A stretch of DNA of 33,307 nucleotides from Lentimicrobium sp. Lineage in GTDB: Bacteria > Bacteroidota > Bacteroidia > Bacteroidales > Lentimicrobiaceae. Location of the stretch: assembly GCA_023957275.1 (NCBI GenBank), contig JAMLHF010000049.1, positions 1-33,307 on the forward strand. Direction: 5' to 3'. Positions 20,998 through 31,061 of this stretch are shown piece after piece. Position 1 is the first letter of the stretch. Every line of letters starts with the position of its first letter. Below the pieces are notes generated by a model. The model was not told the DNA's origin, made no database searches, and worked only from the letters and a program-made list of their open reading frames with translations. A program made the translations under genes and the position numbers.

Positions 20998-23352
20998 TCA
21001 GAAGTCTCCGGGACTGTATTTGCTTTTCTGCTCTTTTTGTAATTCCTCGTACTTATTGCAGTCAATTTCCACCGACAGGGGACTTGAAGGTCTTTCAAAA
21101 TCGCCCTGCGACAGTTTCAGTTTCGGATCAGCATAAATGCGCTTCATATAAAGGGCCCAGATCGGGAGTGCCATATTCGCCCCCTGCCCCAGGGTGATGG
21201 TCCTGAATCGGATGCTGCGGTCTTCACCGCCCACCCACACGCCGGTTACCAGGTCGGGGGTCAGGCCCATAAACCATCCGTCGGAGTTGTTTTGCGTGGT
21301 TCCGGTTTTACCGGCCACAGGATTTGCAATGCCGTACTTATAGCGCAAACGCACGCCTGTTCCGCTTTCCACCACCCCTTTCATCAGTTCCAGCATGAGA
21401 AAGGCGGTCTCCTCGCTCATGGCCTCTTCCTGCCGGGGCATGAACCGGGCCAGCAGGTTGCCGTTTTTATCCTCGATGCGGGTCACGAAAAGCGGTTCGA
21501 TGTATACCCCTTTGGCCGCAAAAGTATTCATGGCCCCTGTCATCTCATAAAGGGTAAGGTCAGGGGTCCCCAGCGAAATGGAAGGCACGGGGTCGATGGG
21601 GCTGACAACCCCCATTTTCCGTGCGATCTTTATCACCGCCATGGGAGAATACCTTTTGATCAGGAAGGCTGAAATCCAGTTGATGGAGTTGGCCAGCGCC
21701 TCTTTCAGGGTCACCATTTCGCCTTTCTTAAAATCATTGGAGTTGCGGGGCTCCCAACGACCTCCCTCAGGCAGGTCGATGCTGTACTGGATGTTGGCCA
21801 CCTTGGTGCAGGGCGAAAAATCACCTTCCTGCATCGCCAGTGTATAAACAAACGGTTTAAAGGTGGAGCCTACCTGGCGCCGTGCCATTTTCACGTGATC
21901 AAACTGGAAATGACTGTAGTTGATGCCACCCACATAAGCCCTGACAAAACCGGTCTGCGGCTCCACCGACATCAGTCCGGCCTGCAGAAAGAACTTGCAG
22001 TAACGGATGGAATCCCAGGGCGTCATAATGGTATCCCGCTCTCCCTGCCAGGTAAACACCTTCATCGGCGTCCTGGTATGAAATGACAGACGAATCGAGT
22101 CTTCAGGCATTCCGGCAGCCTTCAGCCTACGGTAACGATCCGAACGCTTCATCGAAGCAGTAAGCAGCTTATGCGCTTCTTCCTTTACCTGGGATTTCGG
22201 AAAATCAAAAGGAGCTTCCTCCCTGCCTTTCCAGTGCCTGTAAAATGCAGGTTGAATATCACCACCCATGTGTTCCGCCACGGCCTCCTCTGCATACCGC
22301 TGCATCCGCGAATTGATGGTGGTATAGATCCTTAAACCGTCTTTGTATAGATTGTACTTCGAGCCGTCGGGCTTGGGATTCTTCTCAATCCATCCGTAAA
22401 TCGGGTTGGAGACCCACTGTAGTGAGTCCTCGGCATAAACCAGCTTGTCAATGTAATTTTTCCGGTTTGGCTTTTTGGCCGACATGGTTATGCGCAGATA
22501 CTCGCGGAAGTAGGTTGCAGTGCCTGAAGTGTGATCCTGTTGCCGGTATTGCGACATATCCAGGGGAATCACCCTGATGGAATCATAAGCCTGCTCACTG
22601 ATATAGCCGTACCTTTCCATCTGATGAAGTACCACCTCCCTGCGCTTGATGGCCCTTTCGGGATTGCGCACCGGTGAGAAAAAGGTGGGCGCCTTCAGCA
22701 TACCCACAAGCATGGCTGATTCTTCTATGCTCAATTCTGAAGGCTGCTTGTTAAAAAACGTTTTTGCAGCCGATTTGATGCCAAAGGAATTGCTCCCGAA
22801 ATCTACCGTATTGAAATACATGGCCAGAATCTCTTCCTTCGTATAATTGCGCTCCAGCTTAATGGCCGTGATCCATTCCTTAAGTTTGATAAATACCGTT
22901 TCAAAAAAATTCCGGTTTGATTTGCGTGGAAAAAGATTTTTTGCCAGCTGCTGACTGATCGTACTTCCTCCTCCTTTGTTACTCCCGGTGAGCAATCCAA
23001 AGGTCACCCTGAAAAGCGCTTTTACATCTACCCCCGAATGCTTCTCATAACGGGCGTCCTCCGTGGCTATAATGGCATTCACCAGATTGGGAGACAGATC
23101 CCTGTAATTGATGTTCGAACGGTTTTCAATATAATATTTGCCCAACAACTCCTGGTCGGCCGAAATGATCTCGGAAGCCAGGTTACTCTTGGGATTCTCC
23201 AATTCTTCAAATGAAGGCATAAATCCAAGCAGGCCCGAAGAAATGGCAGTAAATAAAAGGATTATGAAAACAAATACAACCAGGTATGCTTTCCAGAAGC
23301 GCTTCTTCCAGACATTAGCATCAGCGGTGCCGGCTTTAGGTTTTTTGCTCAT
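20998..23352 (-). CDS. Class A penicillin-binding protein (PBP1A type)
   Basis: The product is 784 aa from the ATG at 23352 (MSKKPKAGT); the frame is open to 23415. It polymerises and cross-links peptidoglycan. A cytosolic tail and one membrane span (about residues 20-43) are followed by a GT51 domain with ATEDARYEKHSGVD (catalytic Glu98), GGSTISQQLAKNLF and the ERNYTKEEILAMYFNTVDFG block. The transpeptidase domain has all three motifs: Ser496-TFK, Ser556-Ile-Asn558 and Lys682-TGT. No motif is missing. The gene lies 65 bp after gldH and is followed by the membrane protein gene with a one-base gap, so gldH, PBP and GT-C-like protein probably share a transcript. Confidence 0.93.
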   Translation of the reverse strand: MSKKPKAGTADANVWKKRFWKAYLVVFVFIILLFTAISSGLLGFMPSFEELENPKSNLASEIISADQELLGKYYIENRSNINYRDLSPNLVNAIIATEDARYEKHSGVDVKALFRVTFGLLTGSNKGGGSTISQQLAKNLFPRKSNRNFFETVFIKLKEWITAIKLERNYTKEEILAMYFNTVDFGSNSFGIKSAAKTFFNKQPSELSIEESAMLVGMLKAPTFFSPVRNPERAIKRREVVLHQMERYGYISEQAYDSIRVIPLDMSQYRQQDHTSGTATYFREYLRITMSAKKPNRKNYIDKLVYAEDSLQWVSNPIYGWIEKNPKPDGSKYNLYKDGLRIYTTINSRMQRYAEEAVAEHMGGDIQPAFYRHWKGREEAPFDFPKSQVKEEAHKLLTASMKRSDRYRRLKAAGMPEDSIRLSFHTRTPMKVFTWQGERDTIMTPWDSIRYCKFFLQAGLMSVEPQTGFVRAYVGGINYSHFQFDHVKMARRQVGSTFKPFVYTLAMQEGDFSPCTKVANIQYSIDLPEGGRWEPRNSNDFKKGEMVTLKEALANSINWISAFLIKRYSPMAVIKIARKMGVVSPIDPVPSISLGTPDLTLYEMTGAMNTFAAKGVYIEPLFVTRIEDKNGNLLARFMPRQEEAMSEETAFLMLELMKGVVESGTGVRLRYKYGIANPVAGKTGTTQNNSDGWFMGLTPDLVTGVWVGGEDRSIRFRTITLGQGANMALPIWALYMKRIYADPKLKLSQGDFERPSSPLSVEIDCNKYEELQKEQKSKYSPGDF

Positions 23353-23417
23353 TCTATTGTTAATTCGTTCTGATCCAATAAACTGTACCCGGCTTTCCAC
23401 ACCGGTGAAACGCATCC

Positions 23418-23900
23418 CTACTTTTTCTCCAGCCTCACGCCCGCTTCCGAAATGCCCTCAAGCACCTCCTCACGCATAGCCTGGTTCAGCCGCAGTGTGT
23501 ACTCACCCTTACGCGGGAAACGGATGTCATCCCTTATCAGGATGCGGTTGTCACGGTAGCGCCCGCTGCCTTTACCCAACCATTTGCCGCTTTTGTCTGC
23601 CAGCGTGCACTCAATGGTATCGCGCGACAAACCACCCCCGGGATAAGATGTGGTAAGAAAGAAATAGATGTTGTTGTATTTATAGGAAGTGCTGTTTCGC
23701 ACGTTGATATAAAAACTGTAAGGACTAACCGTATCCTCAATATTCATTGTAAAACTCAGGGCCTCTTCACCGGGCCAGCGGTCACCGGGCAGGCTCAGGC
23801 TCTCATCGTAAAACTTATCAGCGTCACAGGCTGCAAAAGCCATTACCACAAGCAGCAATGCTGAACATTTCACCAGATAATTCAGAACTGTCATTTTCAT
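23418..23900 (-). CDS. gldH: GldH family lipoprotein
   Basis: The product is 160 aa with a lipoprotein signal ending at Cys25 (VVMAFAAC). The mature part is beta-rich, with FYINVRNSTSYKYNNIYFFL, a GGGLSRDTIECTLADKSGKW region and IRFPRKGEYTLRLNQAMR, as in the GldH family. GldH is needed for gliding in Flavobacterium, but homologues are kept in many Bacteroidota that do not glide, so motility should not be inferred from this gene alone. It should sit in the outer membrane, facing the periplasm or surface. It follows ricT by about 108 bp and precedes the PBP gene on the same strand. Confidence 0.87.
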   Translation of the reverse strand: MKMTVLNYLVKCSALLLVVMAFAACDADKFYDESLSLPGDRWPGEEALSFTMNIEDTVSPYSFYINVRNSTSYKYNNIYFFLTTSYPGGGLSRDTIECTLADKSGKWLGKGSGRYRDNRILIRDDIRFPRKGEYTLRLNQAMREEVLEGISEAGVRLEKK

Positions 23901-24008
23901 TACACAGTATTCAACGCCTGAATGGCAAATAAATTATATTACCCCGGATTTCATCCGGCTACCATAAAAACCAAATCTCAACTTACTTCCTCCCTCCTGC
24001 TGCGCAAC

Positions 24009-25121
24009 CTATTTATCGAACCTGCGCAAATCCTCCTGGCCCACAACATTCTCAAAATCAACTTTTTTCTCAAGTTTTCGGGCAAAGTCCTCCAGCTTAT
24101 CAATGGCTTTCCCCTTCCGGTTCATATCCATGATCTCTTTTACCTGATCCACGGGGATGGCCATCATATTGTTGGGATCCGATTTATAGGCATACCAGAT
24201 CACACCACCAAAAACATCTGTTTTTTGAGGTATGGCATCTCCCTTCCTGGTATTGAGCACGGTATCGTCCGGAGGAAAATGTTTCAGCGCTTCGGAATAA
24301 GCAGAATACTCGTAATTCAGACAACATTTGAGCTTGCCACACTGGCCGGCGAGTTTCTGCGGATTAAGTGAAAGTTGCTGAATACGCGCCGCATTGGTAC
24401 TTACCGTGTTAAATCCGTTGAGCCAGGTTGAGCAACAAAGTTCGCGCCCACAGGTACCTATACCTCCCAAACGGGCGGCCTCCTGCCTTGCACCGATCTG
24501 ACGCATTTCAATCCTCACCTTGAACTCTTCAGCGAGAATCTTGATCAGCTCACGGAAGTCAACCCGTTCATCGGCCGTGTAATAAAAAATCGCCTTGGTA
24601 TCATCACCCTGATATTCAACATCATTGATTTTCATTTTCAAATTAAGCCGGGCGGCAATTTCCCTGGCCCTGAACATGGTATTATCTTCCTTTTCAACCG
24701 CGGTAATCCACTTCTCAATATCACTTAACCTCGCTTTGCGGTAAACCTTGCGGATGTCGTCCCTTCCGGGATCAGTGTTGCGCTTGCGCATCTGAAGCCT
24801 GACAATCTCACCGGTCAGGGAAACTATGCCGATGTCGTGGCCCGGATTGGCCTCCACCGCCACAATATCGCCGGTGTGCAGATCAGGATCGCAGGTGGAT
24901 CGGAAAAATTCCTTTCGGTTATTCTTAAACCTTACCTCAATACAATCAAATGGTTTATGGCCCTCCGGCATCGGTACATAACCCAGCCAATCGAAAGCAT
25001 CAAGTTTGGCGCATCCATGCTTAAAAATCCTGTCGTTTTTATGAATCAGGCTGGGTTGATGGCAACAGCCCCGGGTAACAAAATGATTCTTTTCGGGAGA
25101 TATTTTCTCAGTTTCTTCCAT
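24009..25121 (-). CDS. ricT: PSP1-domain protein, RicT type
   Basis: The product is 370 aa from the ATG at 25121; a GTG three codons upstream is the alternative. The N-terminal region carries CHQPSLIHKND and KLDAFDWLGYVP, then the PSP1 core with CIEVRFKNNRKEFFR, GDIVAVE and HDIGIVSLTGE. A cysteine-rich signature GTCGRELCCSTWL and, 30 residues on, GQCGKLKCCLNYE matches RicT (YaaT), which joins RicA and RicF in an iron-sulfur complex that affects RNA maturation in Bacillus. The Bacteroidota protein is longer at both ends; the charged C-terminal 50 residues are extra. I recall ricT beside gldH in other Bacteroidota, but did not check this. The protein is cytosolic. Confidence 0.87.
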   Translation of the reverse strand: MEETEKISPEKNHFVTRGCCHQPSLIHKNDRIFKHGCAKLDAFDWLGYVPMPEGHKPFDCIEVRFKNNRKEFFRSTCDPDLHTGDIVAVEANPGHDIGIVSLTGEIVRLQMRKRNTDPGRDDIRKVYRKARLSDIEKWITAVEKEDNTMFRAREIAARLNLKMKINDVEYQGDDTKAIFYYTADERVDFRELIKILAEEFKVRIEMRQIGARQEAARLGGIGTCGRELCCSTWLNGFNTVSTNAARIQQLSLNPQKLAGQCGKLKCCLNYEYSAYSEALKHFPPDDTVLNTRKGDAIPQKTDVFGGVIWYAYKSDPNNMMAIPVDQVKEIMDMNRKGKAIDKLEDFARKLEKKVDFENVVGQEDLRRFDK

Positions 25122-25808
25122 TTTTTGCACGTTGTAAAATTGAATCCCGCGGGGATGCCCCCTGAAACAGGATGAAATATGTTGATTTTCAACCGGTCAT
25201 CGGTTGAACATGTAAAAAGCAAATGTACAATAAAAGCTTGAAAAGAAAATTAAGGGTTAAAGGAATCAGGATGTTCGTTTTCTCCGGGATGGGGGTTAAT
25301 TCGTCATTTGATGCGCGGCAGTTAAAGATGTACTTAATAATTAGCAGTGTAATCCAGGAAATAATATCACAGAGATGCCAGAGAATCAAAGAGAAGTCAC
25401 TGAGGCTAAAAGAGGGTTGTATTCTTCTCCGTGTTGCTCTGTGAAGCCTCGGTGTTTTCTGTGAAACTTTTTTTTGTTTCACAGAGATTCAAAGAAAAGA
25501 GTAGTTACAGAGGGTCACAGAGTTCAATATTCTTCAAAGTGATACCTCGTTGAGTTCTATGTGACTGCTTATTTTAAAAAGACCCAACGAGTCTGATTTT
25601 GAGGGATAAACCTTTAACACCTACTGATGATTTATCCCCATACAAATATTTGGTTTTAATGTCCTGATAACAATCGCGATATCATAAAACCAGCGCATCA
25701 TTTAACGAATAACCCCGCAAGGGTTCCTGGTTTGCCTGCAACTGAAAATTCAGTCAGGGAGGCTTTTGCCTGAAACCCGGCTAATGCTGTACACCTTTTA
25801 CCGGATTC
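25122..25808. other. Gene-free stretch with CACAGAG-type repeat relics
   Basis: From about 25367 to 25530 the sequence is a decayed string of CACAGAGAT, TCTGTGAA and related words in both orientations, including a perfect 10-bp hairpin TCTGTGAAAC/GTTTCACAGA with a T8 loop (25458-25485). A TACATTTG box on the minus strand at 25227-25220 could serve ricT. The rest, 25540-25808, is AT-rich with only short weak hairpins. I see no gene. Confidence 0.6.
25220..25227 (-). promoter_or_regulatory. Possible -7 box of ricT
   Basis: The minus strand reads TACATTTG, about 98 bp before the ATG at 25121. No -33 partner is visible, so this is weak. Confidence 0.3.
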
Positions 25809-28313
25809 TCAAACCGGATCTACGTCGATGATTATTCTGACACTTTTATAATCCGGCAGGGCTTTAAATATTTCCAGTTGACGGGCAAGCTCAGCCTTGT
25901 GCTGTTTCCCCTGTAATCCTTTTCCGGTTTTCAGCATTAAATTCTTGATATAAAGATTTCTGATCCTTGAAACCAGGGGATACTCGGGCCCCAGCATCAG
26001 GCCGCCAAATACCGGTTTAAGCATCCCTGCCAGGGCAGAAGCCGCTTTATTGAGCAATTCATAATCACGGTGCCTCAACGATACTTCAATCAGTCTGTAA
26101 TACGGAGGATACTTGTATTTGTAGCGGTCCGACAGCTGTTGTTCAAACATGGCATCGTAATTGTCATCCACCACCCATTGCAGCAGAGGATGTTTGGGAT
26201 TGTTCGTCTGTATCATCACCAGTCCGCGTTTATACCTGCGTCCGGCCCTGCCGCTAACCTGGGCCATCAGCTGATAGCTGCGTTCCAGCGCCCTGAAGTC
26301 GGGGTAGCTCATCATCCCGTCCGCATATAACACGCCTACCAGACTAACATTGTCGAAATCCAGCCCTTTGGTAACCATCTGGGTTCCAACCAGAACATCA
26401 ATCTTCCCTGATTCAAAATCCCCTATGATGCGTTGATAGGCATTTTTGGTCCGGGTTGTATCGAGGTCCATCCTCCCGATCACCGCATCCGGGAAGAGAA
26501 TGGAAAGCTCCTCCTCCACCTTCTCGGTGCCAAACCCCCGCATTTTAACAGCCGGGCTGTGGCATTCGGGGCATATATCAGGAACCCGGGTCGTGTATCC
26601 GCAATAGTGGCACTTCATTACATTCACCTGCTTGTGATAGGTGAGCGTGACATCACAGTTGATGCATTCCGGAATATGATGACAGGTGTCGCATTCAAGC
26701 CTGAGGGAAAAGCCACGGCGGTTCTGAAAAAGGATAACCTGTTCCCCTGCACTCAATGCTTGTTTGATGGCATCAAGCAACTGCGGCGAAAAATGCGACT
26801 TCATCCGCTTCATCCGGGCCTCTTCCCTGATATTCACAATCCGGATTTCCGGCATCTGCAAACTGCCAAAACGCTCATTCAGGTTAACAAGGCCATACTT
26901 ACCGCTCACCGCGTTAAAAAAACTTTCGACGGAAGGGGTAGCAGAGCCCATTAAAACAGGACATTGGTGAATATGACCAAGCACCGTGGCAGCGTCCCTG
27001 GCATTATAACGGGGGGCAGGATCGTTTTGCTTATATGAGCTGTCATGCTCTTCATCCACAATAATAAGACCCAGATCGGTGTAAGGCAGAAACAGGGCCG
27101 AACGGGCACCTAGCAAAACCTGGTAGGGCTGGTGTTGCTGATTGTCCGAAAGCGGAATGTTGGCTTTATTCCAGATCTCTATCCGCTCAAACTCGTTATA
27201 CTTTGAATGGTAAACCCCGACTTTATTGCCGAAATACTTCTGAAGCCGCCTGATAATCTGGGTTGTCAGCGCAATCTCAGGAAGCAGGTACAGCACCTGC
27301 TTTCCGCTTCCGATGACTTCTTCAATCAAATGAATATATACCTCCGTCTTACCGCTAGAGGTGACCCCTTTTAACAAAGCGATTCCGGTTCCTTTCAGCA
27401 GGCTTTTCAATTCAGCAAGAACCTGTTTCTGAGCATCAGAGAAAACAATATTCCGTGAACTGTCGCTTGCTTCATCATGGTTCAAACGGCTTACATTGCG
27501 CGAATATGTTTCAAGTATCCCCTTTTTGATAAGCCCGTCAAGCTGGGCAGCGCTGATATCCGGGGTTTTGAGCAATTCAGGCCGGCTGATTTCAAGCGGA
27601 TGATCCGTAAAACAACGGCTCATACTGATATATGCCATCAAAGCCTGCAGTTGCTTGTACGCCCTTTTGTTAAGCCTGTCCATTCCGGCGTTCAACAGCG
27701 CTTCACTACGGTATGCTTCTGTCAGCCGGATACAGGTCTCGGTCCGGGGTTTATACCTCTCGGTAATCTCTTCCTCCACCCTTACAATTCCCTTCTCTAT
27801 CATTGTTTTTATAAGGGGAATCACCTTTGTCATCCCGACTATCCGGCTGATATCGGTAAGTGTCAGTATCTTTTGTATTTCAAGGGCTTCCACTACCATA
27901 AACTCCCTGTCGCTGAGCAGGTCTCCATCCTTGACAAATTCGGGATCCATCACCACCCGGGTTTCACTGGCCAGTTTGTATGCCGATGGCAGGGCCGCAT
28001 TCATCACTTCGCCTACCGTACATAAATAATATTCAGCCATCCATTCCCAAAGGGCAAACTGCTTTTCATTCACCACTGGCCATGGATCAATGGCCGCCAG
28101 TAAATACTTCACCGACATGGTTTTCGGCGGCTGATTATGAATACGACGAATCAGTGCAGTGTAAAACTTCTTCTGACCGAACTGCACCACCACCCGCATA
28201 CCCGGGGCAACCAGCCCGTTGAGCTCCTGCGGCACCCGGTATGTAAAATAACCCTTGACCGGAAGCGGCAGCAACACCTCTGCAAACAATGTGATATACT
28301 CCTGCTCAGCCAA
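25809..28313 (-). CDS. priA: Primosomal replication protein N' (PriA helicase)
   Basis: The product is about 834 aa. It restarts stalled replication forks by 3'-to-5' unwinding and primosome loading. The N-terminal DNA-binding domain opens with VLLPLPVKGYFTYRVP. The helicase core has Walker A GVTSSGKTEVY, LLPEIALT, the DEEH box (VDEEHDSSYKQ), GSATPSVES, then VGTQMVTKGLDFDNV and QVSGRAGRR. Eight zinc-binding cysteines lie in CDTCHHIPECINCD and CHYCGYTTRVPDICPEC. The helicase is complete. No ATG or GTG precedes the domain: a TGA lies two codons upstream, so the start must be TTG at 28313 (or the adjacent ATT). A TATCTTTG box lies 24 bp upstream. Confidence 0.94.
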   Translation of the reverse strand: MAEQEYITLFAEVLLPLPVKGYFTYRVPQELNGLVAPGMRVVVQFGQKKFYTALIRRIHNQPPKTMSVKYLLAAIDPWPVVNEKQFALWEWMAEYYLCTVGEVMNAALPSAYKLASETRVVMDPEFVKDGDLLSDREFMVVEALEIQKILTLTDISRIVGMTKVIPLIKTMIEKGIVRVEEEITERYKPRTETCIRLTEAYRSEALLNAGMDRLNKRAYKQLQALMAYISMSRCFTDHPLEISRPELLKTPDISAAQLDGLIKKGILETYSRNVSRLNHDEASDSSRNIVFSDAQKQVLAELKSLLKGTGIALLKGVTSSGKTEVYIHLIEEVIGSGKQVLYLLPEIALTTQIIRRLQKYFGNKVGVYHSKYNEFERIEIWNKANIPLSDNQQHQPYQVLLGARSALFLPYTDLGLIIVDEEHDSSYKQNDPAPRYNARDAATVLGHIHQCPVLMGSATPSVESFFNAVSGKYGLVNLNERFGSLQMPEIRIVNIREEARMKRMKSHFSPQLLDAIKQALSAGEQVILFQNRRGFSLRLECDTCHHIPECINCDVTLTYHKQVNVMKCHYCGYTTRVPDICPECHSPAVKMRGFGTEKVEEELSILFPDAVIGRMDLDTTRTKNAYQRIIGDFESGKIDVLVGTQMVTKGLDFDNVSLVGVLYADGMMSYPDFRALERSYQLMAQVSGRAGRRYKRGLVMIQTNNPKHPLLQWVVDDNYDAMFEQQLSDRYKYKYPPYYRLIEVSLRHRDYELLNKAASALAGMLKPVFGGLMLGPEYPLVSRIRNLYIKNLMLKTGKGLQGKQHKAELARQLEIFKALPDYKSVRIIIDVDPV

Positions 28314-28620
28314 AATTCAAGATCCTTTAGAACGATCAAAGATACAAAGCCCCTGAAAATGCAGGGAAATATTTCTCAACAACCGGACGGGCCTGCACAG
28401 CCAACATCCGGCCAGCTGCCGCCTCTGTTCACTGAAACTCATCATTTTTCTGAATTCACACGAAGTATTAACCAAATAATAAGTAACTTTAGCAATGAGG
28501 GATGCAACAGCATTTACCAGTACAATATCTTGATTTAATGCATTTTACAATACCAACACTATACTTTTCGCAACGATCCTGATGCGAATGGATTTTATTC
28601 AACACATAAAAATTTAAACT
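28314..28620. other. Intergenic region between divergent priA and metallopeptidase genes
   Basis: Apart from the priA promoter box, only near-matches to TAnnTTTG are seen for the rightward gene (TAACTTTA at 28483, TACTTTTC near 28562). No repeats or RNA genes were recognised. Confidence 0.5.
28337..28344 (-). promoter_or_regulatory. Putative -7 box of priA
   Basis: TATCTTTG on the minus strand is a full match to TAnnTTTG, with its last base 24 bp before the TTG start. This supports a start near 28313. Confidence 0.45.
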
Positions 28621-29463
28621 ATGCGCTGGACCGGAAGACGAGGAAGTTCAAATGTAGAGGACCGTCGCGGTATGTCGGGCGGCAAAATGGCCCTTGGCGG
28701 AGGACTAGGAACCATTGTTATTGTGCTGATAGTCTGGCTTATGGGCGGTGATCCCGGTCAGATGCTCGGAAGCCTGGAAACCGGCCAGACAGCCCGGCCG
28801 GTGGAAGCTTCGGCCGAAGAAGACCAGATGGCGCAATTTGTATCGGTTGTTCTTGCCGATACCGAGGAAGTCTGGAAAATGATGTTTGAACAATCGGGAC
28901 AAACTTACCGGGAGCCTAAGCTGGTGCTTTTCAGGGATCAGGTGCAGTCGGCCTGTGGCTATGCCAGTGCCGCCAGCGGGCCCTTCTATTGCTCAGGTGA
29001 TGAAAAAATCTATATCGACCTCAGCTTCTGCGAGGTACTCAAAACCCGTTTCGGCGCGCAGGGCGATTTTGCCGTTGCCTATGTGATTGCGCATGAAGTA
29101 GGCCATCATGTTCAGAAACTGCTGGGAATCCTCGAAGAAGTGCAGGCACAACGAGCCCGGCTCAGCCAGAGAGAAGCCAATGCACTTACCGTTAAACTCG
29201 AACTGCAGGCCGACTTCCTGGCCGGATTGTGGGCCCACCACGCCGACCGCATGATGGATATCCTCGAGACCGGTGACATCGAAGAAGCGTTGCGCGCCGC
29301 GGCTGCCGTCGGCGATGACAATATACAGCTGAAATCGCAGGGCCGCATTGTCCCCGATGATTTTACGCACGGCACCTCCGAACAAAGGATGTCATGGTTC
29401 CGCAAAGGCTGGGAAACCGGTGACCTGGCGCAGGGCGATACCTTCAGGAGGGGAGCTGTTTAG
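28621..29463 (+). CDS. Neutral zinc metallopeptidase, YpfJ family
   Basis: The product is 280 aa. A basic, arginine-rich N-terminus (RWTGRRGSSNVEDRRG) with GGG segments leads to one membrane span at about 27-42, then an extracytoplasmic peptidase domain. The zinc site is His158-Glu159-x-x-His162 in AHEVGHH, with a likely third ligand in LELQADFLAG (Glu194 or Asp197). Other family blocks are ACGYASAASGPFYCSGDEKIYID (as ACGYASAASGPFYC and GDEKIYID), where the two cysteines may form a disulfide, and the C-terminal THGTSEQRMSWFRKGWETGD. The length and the order of blocks fit the family, whose substrates are unknown. It is monocistronic in this window and followed by low-complexity sequence. Confidence 0.9.
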   Translation: MRWTGRRGSSNVEDRRGMSGGKMALGGGLGTIVIVLIVWLMGGDPGQMLGSLETGQTARPVEASAEEDQMAQFVSVVLADTEEVWKMMFEQSGQTYREPKLVLFRDQVQSACGYASAASGPFYCSGDEKIYIDLSFCEVLKTRFGAQGDFAVAYVIAHEVGHHVQKLLGILEEVQAQRARLSQREANALTVKLELQADFLAGLWAHHADRMMDILETGDIEEALRAAAAVGDDNIQLKSQGRIVPDDFTHGTSEQRMSWFRKGWETGDLAQGDTFRRGAV

Positions 29464-29704
29464 CAGTATCACACTTTACGTTTCAACATTTCAAATACCT
29501 GGCTGACGCGGACGTCCCGTCCAGCGTGTTCAGGTATTAAGGTGTTAAGATATTCAAGTGCTCACGTCCGTATGAAGCAACTTACCCGGCCCTCATCGGC
29601 TGATGGCAACCGTGAGAAATTACTAATCACCATTTAACCTCTCATTTTTTTCATCCTGCATGTGAATCCTGCAACTTTCCACCTACTTTTTACTACCTGC
29701 TACC

Positions 29705-29781
29705 TACTTCTTACTTCATACTTCTTACTTCATACTTCTTACTTCTTACTTCTTACTTCTTACTTCTTACTTCTTACTTCA
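29705..29781 (+). repeat. 7-bp microsatellite, eleven units
   Basis: Eleven consecutive units of TACTTCT or TACTTCA. The array is pyrimidine-rich on the plus strand and frame-shifting by design of its length, so it is not coding. Slippage could vary its unit number between strains. Confidence 0.9.
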
Positions 29782-29840
29782 CTCCCTCTCCCCTTCACTC
29801 TCTACCAGGCTGGCAGGGTCGTCCCCTCCGTGCCCCTTTT

Positions 29841-29981
29841 CTCCCCTGTCTCCGTTTTGACTCACTTCTCCGCCCGACCTGCTGGCGCGGACGTCTCGTC
29901 CGTGCCCGATCTTCTCCCGGCTGGCGCGGACGTCCCGTCCGTGCCTCTTCTCTCCCCTGTCTCCGTTTTGACTCACTTCTC
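29841..29981 (+). repeat. Two direct copies of a 30-bp segment
   Basis: CTCCCCTGTCTCC followed by GTTTTGACTCACTTCTC stands at 29841-29870 and 29952-29981, 111 bp apart. Isolated element heads lie between them (29884-29903 and 29922-29942). The right copy carries a TTTTG that could be the -33 part of the next promoter. Confidence 0.85.
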
Positions 29982-30000
29982 ACTTCATTTCCTATCTTTG
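29967..30000 (+). promoter_or_regulatory. Putative promoter of the DHS-like gene
   Basis: TATCTTTG (29993-30000) is a full -7 match, and TTTG (29967-29970) lies 22 bp upstream. The ATG follows at 30018, so the leader would be about 10 nt. The -33 part lies inside a repeated 30-bp segment. Confidence 0.5.
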
Positions 30001-30017
30001 CAAAAAAAATCATTGTC

Positions 30018-30992
<975 letters not shown>

Positions 30993-31030
30993 TTTTCGAC
31001 GTTTCAGCCAATTTAACTGATAATTAATGG

Positions 31031-31061
31031 ATTAACCCCGGGATGAACTTCCGGGGTTAAT
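31031..31061. terminator. Bidirectional hairpin between convergent genes
   Basis: The arms ATTAACCCCGG and CCGGGGTTAAT form a perfect 11-bp stem with a 9-nt loop. It starts 38 bp after the DHS-like stop and its last base is the first base of the GH30 stop codon. T-tracts are short on both sides (TATTTCC on the plus strand), so termination efficiency is uncertain. Confidence 0.6.

Larger units (their letters stand above)
29464..30017. other. Gene-free low-complexity stretch upstream of the DHS-like gene
   Basis: It holds isolated heads of the hairpin element (GACGTCCCGTCC near 29511 and 29929, GACGTCTCGTCC near 29889), a drifted GGTGTTAAG tract (29525-29565), a 7-bp microsatellite (29705-29781) and two copies of a 30-bp segment 111 bp apart. 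Frames through the microsatellite give Leu/Thr/Ser/Tyr-rich low-complexity protein and are not coding. Confidence 0.75.

Noticed and set aside
25223-25444. 73-codon frame upstream of ricT
   Set aside because: It runs through CACAGAG repeat relics and has no family resemblance or promoter.
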